From Flavobacterium humi (lineage in GTDB: Bacteria; Bacteroidota; Bacteroidia; Flavobacteriales; Flavobacteriaceae): a stretch of DNA of 64,000 nt. Of this stretch, positions 34,157 to 39,852 are shown piece after piece. The notes beneath the pieces were generated by a model. That model was not told where the DNA came from and searched no databases. It worked only from the letters and a program-made list of their open reading frames with translations. A program made the translations under genes and the position numbers. Location: NCBI RefSeq assembly GCF_004745595.1, contig NZ_SRLH01000004.1:310001-374000 (forward strand), in the 5' to 3' direction. Each line of letters starts with the position of its first letter. Position 1 is the stretch's first letter.

Positions 34157-35140
34157 ATGCAACACCTTACGATATTAGTTCCCGACGGACAAAGCAAACT
34201 GAGCAGCATTATCTGCACGTATAAGGTTTTTATCAAAGCCAATGCCTATTGGAAAGAAATCCATGGGAAAGACCTCTTCCAGATCCAGCTGGCGGGCATT
34301 TCAAAAGAAGTGGCGTTTTATGAAGGCCTCTTTACCGTTAAACCCCACACGGATATTGCCGCAATCGGGAGAACCGACCTTATTATTGTTTCGGCACTGA
34401 ACAACCACAATTATGAGGAATCCCTGCGCCTGAACAAACCTATGACAGACTGGATCGCCAGGCAATATAAGCTGGGTGCCGAGGTGGCTACCATGTGCAC
34501 GGGGACATTCCTGCTGGCTTCTTCGGGGTTGTTGGATGGAAAGCATTGCTCGACACACTGGGCGGCGGCAGAGACCTTCAGGAGTATGTTCCCGAATGTG
34601 AAATTACAAACCGATTTGCTGATTACCGATGAGAATGGCATCTATACCAATGGCGGGGCCTTTTCATTTTTGAACCTGATCCTGTACCTGATCGAGAAAT
34701 ATTACGACAGGCAAACGGCCATTTACTGTTCTAAAATCTTCCAGATCGAAATGGACCGGAACAGCCAGTCGCCTTATGTGATATTTACGGGGCAGAAACA
34801 ACACGGGGACGAAATGGTGCAGCAGGCGCAGTCGTATATTGAAAGTAACCTGCAGGAAAAGATATCCATAGAGTACCTGGCGGATAAATTTGCGGTGGGC
34901 CGGCGGAATTTTGACAGGCGGTTCATCAAAGCTACAGGGAATACACCGGTGGAGTACTCGCAGCGGGTCAAAATCGAATCGGCTAAAAAAGCCCTGGAAA
35001 CCAGCCGCAAAACCATTAACGAGGTGATGTATGAGGTAGGTTATTCGGATGTGAAGGCGTTCCGGGAGGTATTCCGGAAAATTACCGGGATGTCGCCCAT
35101 TGAATATAAAGGGAAATACAATAAGGAGGCGGTGGTGTAG
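34157..35140 (+). CDS. GlxA-family AraC transcriptional regulator (DJ-1/PfpI-like plus HTH)
   Basis: The 327-residue protein has an N-terminal DJ-1/PfpI/GATase1-like domain (about 1-190: HLTILVPDGQSKLSSI, and the nucleophile-elbow-like ATMCTGTFLLASSGLLDGKHCSTHWAAAETF). A C-terminal AraC double HTH follows (about 220-320: YIESNLQEKISIEYLADKFAVGRRNFDRRF and INEVMYEVGYSDVKAFREVFRKITGMSPIEYK). GlxA-type regulators often respond to metabolites or electrophiles. The ATG at 34157 is chosen because the upstream TTG lies in the -7 promoter box. It is divergent from DinB-SRPBCC, which it could control. GC seems higher than in flanking genes. Confidence 0.9.
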   Translation: MQHLTILVPDGQSKLSSIICTYKVFIKANAYWKEIHGKDLFQIQLAGISKEVAFYEGLFTVKPHTDIAAIGRTDLIIVSALNNHNYEESLRLNKPMTDWIARQYKLGAEVATMCTGTFLLASSGLLDGKHCSTHWAAAETFRSMFPNVKLQTDLLITDENGIYTNGGAFSFLNLILYLIEKYYDRQTAIYCSKIFQIEMDRNSQSPYVIFTGQKQHGDEMVQQAQSYIESNLQEKISIEYLADKFAVGRRNFDRRFIKATGNTPVEYSQRVKIESAKKALETSRKTINEVMYEVGYSDVKAFREVFRKITGMSPIEYKGKYNKEAVV

Positions 35141-35185
35141 TTTCAGTTTCAGTTTCAGTTTTCAGTTTCAGTTTTCAGTCTCAGG
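35141..35185 (+). repeat. TTTCAG simple tandem repeat
   Basis: Six- and seven-bp units TTTCAG and TTTTCAG are repeated seven times directly after the regulator stop codon. The reverse complement words (CTGAAA, GAAAACTGAAACTGAA) recur in the nadC-yihY spacer at about 40835-40857. Confidence 0.8.
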
Positions 35186-35267
35186 TGTTAGGTGCAATAG
35201 GGGATGTGAGAAGGAAAATAAGCAATGCGAGAAGGGAAATGTGCTTTCACAGAAGTGCAATAAACAA

Positions 35268-35442
35268 TTACATCAGCAAAATAGGTAATTACATCAGTGT
35301 AATAAGCAATTACATCAGTGCAATAAGCATTTACATCAGTGTAATAATCAATTACATCAGCATAATAGGCATTTACATCAGTGTAATAGACAATTACATC
35401 ATGAAAAATACAATTACATCAGCGTAATAAGCATTTACATCA
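35268..35442 (+). repeat. Nine-unit 21-bp phased dyad array (TTACATCA core)
   Basis: TTACATCA occurs at 35268, 35289, 35310, 35331, 35352, 35373, 35394, 35414 and 35435. The steps are 21 bp except one of 20. The best units read ATTACA-TCAG-TGTAAT, a perfect dyad with 6-bp arms around TCAG. Linkers are A/T-rich and vary slightly. A reverse-oriented set of three units lies at 2727-2775. It is neither a CRISPR (no unique spacers) nor an obvious coding repeat. Its function is unknown; phased operator sites or structural/mobile repeats are possibilities. Confidence 0.85.
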
Positions 35443-35488
35443 GTGAGTAGTTTGTAAACCCGATAGCTGTAACTACCGGGTATTTTTT

Positions 35489-36520
35489 CTATTTAAATCC
35501 TTCCAGTACCATTTCTTTATTGGCTACCATGCCGGCAAAGGTGCCCATAGCTACGGCGTTAGACACGGTACGAAGTTTTGTGGTGTTGTCACCGCAGGCA
35601 TAAATTCCGGGGATGCTGGTTTTTTGGAGAGGGTCGGTTTTGATATACCCTTCGCTTGTGATCTCGCATCCCAACGTTTCAGGGATATGGCAATGCTGCT
35701 CGAAAGTACTGTGGGCGTAGAGTGCTGTCATGGGGGCAATTGTGCCGCTTTTGAAAACGATGTGTGTAAGATGCCCGTTGTTGTGTTCCAGCCGGTCTAT
35801 AATGTCCTCGTTTACACGGATGTTGCGCTTGGCAAGGGTAGCGGCCTGCTGTTTTGTTAAGGTAGATTTTCCGTTGGTAAAAAGGGTAAGGTCTTTGGTC
35901 CAGTTTGAAATCAGGGCGGTGAATTCGAACCCTTGGTCCCCGTTGGCCAGAATGCCTGTTTTTTCATTCCGGACTTCATAACCGTGGCAATAGGGGCAGT
36001 GCAGCACAGATATTCCCCAACACTCAGCATAGCCTTCAATATCCGGCATGATATCGTGTATCCCTGTGGCGAAAATTACTTTTTTGGCGTGGAATGTTTC
36101 CCCCGATGCCACCCCGATCTCAAACCCGTCGCTGGTTTTGGAACCGCTGGTGGCCAGCCCGCTGAAAAAATGGACCGTATCGTATTTTTCTACCTGCTGC
36201 CTGGCTGTTGCTGCAATTTCCGCGGGCGGTTTCCCATCCTGAGTGATAAAGTTATGAGAATAAGGAGTTTGCCTGTTGCAGGGTTTGTTGCTGTCTATAA
36301 TAAGGACTTTCCGTAAGGACCTGCCCAAAGCCATTCCGGCCGCAAGCCCTGAGTAGCTCCCGCCAACAATGATGATGTCAAAATGCGTGTGTGTTTCCAT
36401 AGGATTGGATTTTAAATATTCGATGAGGCGGAAAGGGAAAGCAAAAGCAGCGAACAATGCACCGCTTTGCCTGATAAACCTGCGCCTGGAGGATACGGTG
36501 ATCCGATCAGGTATTTTCAT
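35489..36520 (-). CDS. Thioredoxin-reductase-like FAD/NAD(P) oxidoreductase with Tat-like leader
   Basis: The core of about 300 residues has the FAD motif IIIVGGSYSGLAAGMALGR, the redox motif CPYCHGYE (CxxC) and the C-terminal YACGDNTTKLRTVSNAVAMG that places FAD. The class disulfide-relays or reduces small thiols. Upstream of the usual start METHTHFD (36400) the frame continues to an ATG at 36520 with a good AAAGGTCA Shine-Dalgarno-like spacer, 14 bp after the SDR stop. This adds MKIPDRITVSSRRRFIRQSG, which contains the twin-arginine pattern SRRRFIR and a weakly hydrophobic region. A still longer ATG (36592) overlaps the SDR gene. I chose 36520, but a cytosolic form from 36400 is possible. 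Confidence 0.83.
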   Translation of the reverse strand: MKIPDRITVSSRRRFIRQSGALFAAFAFPFRLIEYLKSNPMETHTHFDIIIVGGSYSGLAAGMALGRSLRKVLIIDSNKPCNRQTPYSHNFITQDGKPPAEIAATARQQVEKYDTVHFFSGLATSGSKTSDGFEIGVASGETFHAKKVIFATGIHDIMPDIEGYAECWGISVLHCPYCHGYEVRNEKTGILANGDQGFEFTALISNWTKDLTLFTNGKSTLTKQQAATLAKRNIRVNEDIIDRLEHNNGHLTHIVFKSGTIAPMTALYAHSTFEQHCHIPETLGCEITSEGYIKTDPLQKTSIPGIYACGDNTTKLRTVSNAVAMGTFAGMVANKEMVLEGFK

Positions 36521-36533
36521 TGACCTTTGAAGA

Positions 36534-37130
36534 TCAATAGGGTTTGATGACTTTTCCGGTATTTGCCCCGAATACGCTTTTGCGGAAGCCATATTCCAAC
36601 TGTTGCATCGTTACGGGGATATCTCCTGGGAAGAAAGGGAAATATTGGGGAGAATCTTCAATAACGGTAGGGCTTACGGCATTAATCCTGATGCCATTTC
36701 CCAGTTCGATGGCAGCCGCCCGTACAAAGGATTCCACAGCTCCGTTGGCAGCAGAGGCATTGGCGAAGTTTAACACGGGTTCCTGTGCCAAAGCGCCCGT
36801 GATTAGTGTAAACGAACCTTTAGGGTTGATGTAATGCTGCCCAATGAGCACTAAATTGACTTGTCCCATCAGCTTCCCTTCAAGGCCTTTTTTGAATTCT
36901 TTGCCGGTCATTGTTTTCCAGGGGCCGACATGTGTTGGGCCTGCGGTACATACTAAAGCATCAAAGGGACCCACCTGGTTGAATAGTTTTTCTATAGATT
37001 CCGAAGAAGTTGTATCTACCTGGAAATCTCCACTGCTTGAACCCACTCTTATGACTTCGTGTTCTTTTTCCCATGCGTTGGCCAAATATTTCCCCATGGT
37101 TCCTGTTGCTCCTACGATAATTATTTTCAT
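36534..37130 (-). CDS. Short-chain dehydrogenase-like protein, atypical active site
   Basis: The 198-residue Rossmann protein begins MKIIIVGATGTMGKYLANAWEKEHEVIRVGS, the NAD(P) GxxGxxG fold. It has a short SDR core with DALVCTAGPTHVGPW and SFTLITGALAQEPV (near 105-122). The usual catalytic YxxxK is not present where expected: after the strand the helix reads NASAANGAVESFVRAAAIEL. It belongs to a group of short SDR-like proteins that keep the fold but lose the Tyr-Lys pair, so catalysis is doubtful. It is 13 bp upstream of the thioredoxin-reductase-like gene on the same strand. Confidence 0.85.
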   Translation of the reverse strand: MKIIIVGATGTMGKYLANAWEKEHEVIRVGSSSGDFQVDTTSSESIEKLFNQVGPFDALVCTAGPTHVGPWKTMTGKEFKKGLEGKLMGQVNLVLIGQHYINPKGSFTLITGALAQEPVLNFANASAANGAVESFVRAAAIELGNGIRINAVSPTVIEDSPQYFPFFPGDIPVTMQQLEYGFRKSVFGANTGKVIKPY

Positions 37131-37213
37131 GTGTTGGATAATTTAAAATGATAGGGCAAAAATACGCCCGGGCCAAAAGCAAAGGATAGGACAAAAACGG
37201 AATTGAATAGGAC

Positions 37214-38077
37214 TTATTTGAAATTATGCCTGAAAGCCTCGGGAGAATGCCCGGTATGTTTTTTGAAGAAGCGGATATAGTAAGAAACATCCTCGTAACC
37301 CAGGTGCCAGGCTATTTGGTTTACCTGGTTTGAAGTAGCCAGAAGGTATCTTTTGGACTCAAGGATGATGGCTTCTGTAATGAGTTCCGAACAGGTTTTG
37401 CCCACAGTGTTTTTAGTAATGGCATTGAGCTGGTAGACCGAAAGGTGCAGCATCTCGGCATATTGCGATACTTGTTTGTGGGTGGCGATATGGGTTTCCA
37501 AAAGTGCTGCAAATTCGTCAAAACGTTCTTCAGTATAGCTGTTGGTTTCCTGCGGGGAGCCTTGCTGGTATTGCCTGCCACGCACAAGCTCGATGAAAAA
37601 AATACTTAGGTTCGCTTTGATGACTTCCTGGTATCCTTCCAGGCGGCCTGTGTATTCTTTAAAAATAGCCTGCAGCTGGCCGGATAGCCTGTTGAATATC
37701 CCGGCTTCAATACGGCAGAAGTTTTTATGGCTTGCCTTCCTGAGCAATTGGGCCGATGTTTTGTCATTCGGATAATAAAAATCAGCCTTGAACTGCAGGA
37801 GGAATCCCTGGCTCCCTGCTTCAAGGGAAAGCTGGTGGACATGTCCTGGCCGCATGAAAAAAACAGAATTATCGCAGATTTTATAAGGGACGAAATCAAT
37901 TTCATGGAAACCTGCCCCTTTTTGCAGTACCAGCACATAAAAATAATCATGCCTGTGCAGTTCCTGGACCATATTTTTCCCGCCGAGCAAGGTTCCAATA
38001 TCCCGGATGCTGAAACTTTCCAGAAGATGAGGTTCTTTTTGGTCGGAATGCATGTGCCGTACGGGAATGTGTTTCAT
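37214..38077 (-). CDS. AraC-family transcriptional regulator
   Basis: The 287-residue protein has an N-terminal cupin-like sensor domain (about 10-150: VQELHRHDYFYVLVLQKGAGFHEIDFVPYKICDNSVFFMRPGHVHQLSLEAGSQGFLLQF) and a C-terminal AraC double HTH (about 185-285: HKQVSQYAEMLHLSVYQLNAITKNTVGKTCSELI, IAWHLGYEDVSYYIRFFKKHTGHSPEAFR). It is upstream of the SDR and thioredoxin-reductase-like genes on the same strand (83-bp gap), so it may control or be co-transcribed with them. The inducer is unknown. Confidence 0.9.
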   Translation of the reverse strand: MKHIPVRHMHSDQKEPHLLESFSIRDIGTLLGGKNMVQELHRHDYFYVLVLQKGAGFHEIDFVPYKICDNSVFFMRPGHVHQLSLEAGSQGFLLQFKADFYYPNDKTSAQLLRKASHKNFCRIEAGIFNRLSGQLQAIFKEYTGRLEGYQEVIKANLSIFFIELVRGRQYQQGSPQETNSYTEERFDEFAALLETHIATHKQVSQYAEMLHLSVYQLNAITKNTVGKTCSELITEAIILESKRYLLATSNQVNQIAWHLGYEDVSYYIRFFKKHTGHSPEAFRHNFK

Positions 38078-38160
38078 GATGACTTTGGCCTGTTTTTTAT
38101 AGGATCAAATATACAAAAGAAGACTCCGCCGGCGGTATTAAAATAATACTAAAATAGCTA

Positions 38161-38724
38161 TTATTGCAGTATGCCGTTATCCTCTTTAGCATACTCTTCA
38201 TAAAGCTTCGCAAACACGACAGAATCCTCATATTGGCCACCAATGTAATAATGCTGTTTCATAACACCTTCCTTTGTAAAACCGTATTTCTCCATCAGTT
38301 TCAGGGAAGGAGTATTGTTGCTGCCCACAAGCGCCTCGATCCGGTTCAGGTTTAGGGTATTGAAGCCATATTCCAGTACCGCGCCAAGTGCTTCGGTCAT
38401 TAACCCTTTTCCTTTATAGGCTTCGTCTTCCATGATATACCCTATTTCCGCACGGCTGTGGTCCGGATTCCAGTTATGGAGCCCGCAGCGCCCGATAATT
38501 GTGCCAGTCTCTTTATCCGCAAGCAAAAACATCTTAAAGCGCCTGTTATAGCTGGAATATCCGTTTTTGTGCTTGGTTTCCTCTTTTTGGTATTCCTCTT
38601 CAGAACGATGCCCCAATATCTTTTTGATTTCCGGTTTTGGGAAGTTCTCAAAGATATACGCCATCTCCTCATGGGAAATACCCGTGAGCCGCAGCCTGGG
38701 AGTTTCAATGTGTATCAGGTTCAT
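38161..38724 (-). CDS. GNAT-family N-acetyltransferase (RimJ/RimL-like)
   Basis: The 187-residue protein has the GNAT core: LIHIETPRLRLTGISHEEMAYIFENF (about 3-28), ETGTIIGRCGLHNWNPDHSRAEIGYIM (about 72-98) and EAYKGKGLMTEALGAVLEYGFNTLNLNRIEALVGSNNTPSLKLMEKYGF. The acetyl-CoA binding loop Q/R-x-x-G-x-G/A is present as KGKGL. RimJ/RimL relatives acetylate protein N-termini or small amines. It lies upstream of the AraC regulator (83-bp gap) on the same strand. The substrate is unknown. Confidence 0.88.
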   Translation of the reverse strand: MNLIHIETPRLRLTGISHEEMAYIFENFPKPEIKKILGHRSEEEYQKEETKHKNGYSSYNRRFKMFLLADKETGTIIGRCGLHNWNPDHSRAEIGYIMEDEAYKGKGLMTEALGAVLEYGFNTLNLNRIEALVGSNNTPSLKLMEKYGFTKEGVMKQHYYIGGQYEDSVVFAKLYEEYAKEDNGILQ

Positions 38725-38871
38725 GGGTTGGGTTTTGTTGGATGTTCAAATATACGAAAAGGAGTTGTTTTTTAAGAGGAAAGAAACAAGAGCAAAGAGC
38801 AAAGAACAAAGAGAAAACAAGATATTGTAAAGAAGGCATAAAGCAGAGATTTACTTCGTCAGTTCGCTATG

Positions 38872-38965
38872 CTCGTGCCCTCCTGCGTCGGAATGACAAG
38901 ATTGCGCAACCTTTGTCATTGCTTCGCCTGTTCGGGTAAACCCTCGTGCCCTCCTTCGTCGGAAT
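38872..38965 (-). repeat. Two copies of a GTCATTCCGACG-type dispersed element
   Basis: CTCGTGCCCTCCTGCGTCGG at 38872 and CTCGTGCCCTCCTTCGTCGG at 38943 are 23-bp copies differing at one base, 71 bp apart. Read on the minus strand they give the familiar Flavobacteriia intergenic word ATTCCGACG(A/C)AGGAGGG, followed by ...GTCATTCCGAC. They look like members of a family found in many intergenic regions of this phylum; whether it is mobile is not evident here. Confidence 0.6.
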
Positions 38966-38998
38966 CTTTTCAAGTAAAACTACTGTTAGTATTTTTTT

Positions 38999-39121
38999 GT
39001 GGCAAAAAAACAATCCCAAATAATTTTGCCACAGTTTTTGTGGCAAAATAATTCAACACGAAAAAATTGCCACAACTTTTGTGACAAAAAAATAATTTAA
39101 ATCATTTTTGCCACAAATGAA
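38999..39121. repeat. 41-bp-period palindromic tandem array
   Basis: GTGGCAAAA lies at 38999 and 39040 and GTGACAAAA at 39081. TTTTGCCAC lies at 39024 and 39106, with a degenerate copy at 39065. Both sets step by exactly 41 bp. Adjacent half-sites face each other as hairpins: TTTTGCCACA-GTTTT-TGTGGCAAAA (39024-39048) is a perfect 10-bp stem and TTGCCACAACTTTTGTGACAA is a near copy. Linker segments are 16 bp and A/T-rich. The motif, spacing and reciprocal orientation suggest protein-binding or structural repeats, not CRISPR. Confidence 0.8.
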
Positions 39122-39134
39122 ACGAATATCAGGT

Positions 39135-39220
39135 TGAACCTCATGCTTCGGTTTGTGTCAAGGCAAAAGAAGAAAATCTGACGAAGATGTTTCCTTCGTC
39201 AACATGACAAGATTACGGAT
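39135..39220 (+). repeat. 86-bp dispersed direct repeat, copy 1
   Basis: This copy begins TGAACCTCATGCTTCGG and ends GATTACGGAT. It matches 39480-39565 with about 4 mismatches over the same 86 bp, and its second half matches 2667-2719. It has no open reading frame of note. Confidence 0.8.
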
Positions 39221-39479
39221 TTACTTTATGCGCAATATTTCATCCGAACGTTTGTCATTCCAACTCAGGAGGAATCTACAATCTTTCCAAGTCCTCCTTA
39301 TCGTCCTAGCATTCGCAGGCGAGTGTCAGAAAGTCGAAGTATCCGTAAAAAGAGATGCTGTCTGAGCGAAGCGAGTTCATTTCTTTTAGGATGCAAGACG
39401 TATCTGACCGCCGAGAATGTAAGACTTGACCTTTTTTTTCTTTTAGTTCACTGTAAATTTATTTTTCATCGGTGTTCAC

Positions 39480-39565
39480 TGAACCTCATGCTTCGGTTTG
39501 TGTCAAGACAAAAGAAGAAAATATAACGAAGATGTTTCCTTCGTCAACATGACAAGATTATGGAT
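39480..39565 (+). repeat. 86-bp dispersed direct repeat, copy 2
   Basis: This is a near-identical copy of 39135-39220, 345 bp downstream in the same orientation. The segment between the two copies (39221-39479) contains no gene that I accept. Together they suggest a small duplication or a two-copy element. Confidence 0.8.
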
Positions 39566-39627
39566 AGTTTTTACAGGCTTGATTTTCATCAAGACAAAAG
39601 TAAAAATCACCCCAAATCCCATTTCTC

Positions 39628-39682
39628 TAGAGTGCACTTAGAGTGCAGTCAGAGTGCAGTTAGAGTGCAGCTAGAGTGCAAC
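39628..39682 (+). repeat. 11-bp tandem repeat (TAGAGTGCAGT), five copies
   Basis: Units at 39628, 39639, 39650, 39661 and 39672 are TAGAGTGCACT, TAGAGTGCAGT, CAGAGTGCAGT, TAGAGTGCAGC and TAGAGTGCAAC, exactly 11 bp apart, about one helical turn. It lies 170 bp upstream of the nadC start, so repeated sites on one DNA face are possible. Confidence 0.9.
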
Positions 39683-39771
39683 ATCCCTGCAACCCACTCC
39701 CAAAACACCTTCTGTGCCATTGCGGCATATCCTACTCAATCGCCCAATTGACCTGGCTTCCCGCTAAAAAA

Positions 39772-39801
39772 TGTTAAAATACTCCCATTATCATTTTAAC
39801 A
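39772..39801. promoter_or_regulatory. Inverted repeat upstream of nadC (candidate operator)
   Basis: TGTTAAAAT (39772-39780) and ATTTTAACA (39793-39801) are perfect 9-bp arms around a 12-nt spacer, 52-81 bp before the nadC ATG. A TATTTTAG element (39828-39835) follows at a distance that would put the dyad over the -33 region. This is suitable for repressor control of NAD synthesis, but regulators with this site are not known to me. Confidence 0.5.
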
Positions 39802-39852
39802 ATATGCCCCGATTCCAAAATATATCTTATTTTAGCATTATAAATTAACAGC

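Larger units (their letters stand above)
35141..35488. other. Repeat-filled region between convergent genes
   Basis: There is no credible gene between the AraC regulator stop and the oxidoreductase stop. The first 45 bp are TTTCAG/TTTTCAG tandem repeats, then a short mixed stretch, then the nine-unit TTACATCA array (35268-35442), and finally a short region with an imperfect hairpin-like CCCGATAGCTGTAACTACCGGG (CCCG...CGGG) next to the oxidoreductase stop. Confidence 0.75.
38725..39852. other. 1.1-kb repeat-rich intergenic region between the accessory block and nadC
   Basis: No credible gene is present; several short open frames are explained by repeats. From left to right it holds: purine-rich CAAGAGCAAAGAG words (about 38771-38815); two CTCGTGCCCTCCT-type copies (38872-38894, 38943-38965) of a family related to the common flavobacterial GTCATTCCGACG element; a 41-bp-period palindromic array (38999-39121); an 86-bp direct repeat (39135-39220, 39480-39565); and an 11-bp repeat (39628-39682). 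An inverted repeat (39772-39801) sits upstream of nadC. Confidence 0.75.

Noticed and set aside
35185..35427. 80-residue plus-strand ORF with a seven-residue repeat (NYISVIS-like)
   Set aside because: The 21-bp DNA repeat is divisible by three, so any open frame across it gives a heptad-like peptide. The ORF begins in unrelated sequence, and the conserved feature is a DNA dyad, not the peptide.
35268..35442. CRISPR array
   Set aside because: The units are contiguous 21-bp copies with no unique spacers, and no cas genes are in the window.
36521..36592. Start of the thioredoxin-reductase-like gene at 36592
   Set aside because: This would overlap the 3' end of the SDR gene by 59 bp; the ATG at 36520 has a better ribosome-binding site and spacing.
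38999..39121. CRISPR array
   Set aside because: Spacers would be only 16 bp and A/T-rich, there are three units, and no cas genes are nearby.
39560..39751. 63-residue plus-strand ORF with repeated RVxLEC-like segments
   Set aside because: The similarity arises from the 11-bp repeats; there is no ribosome-binding context or family resemblance.
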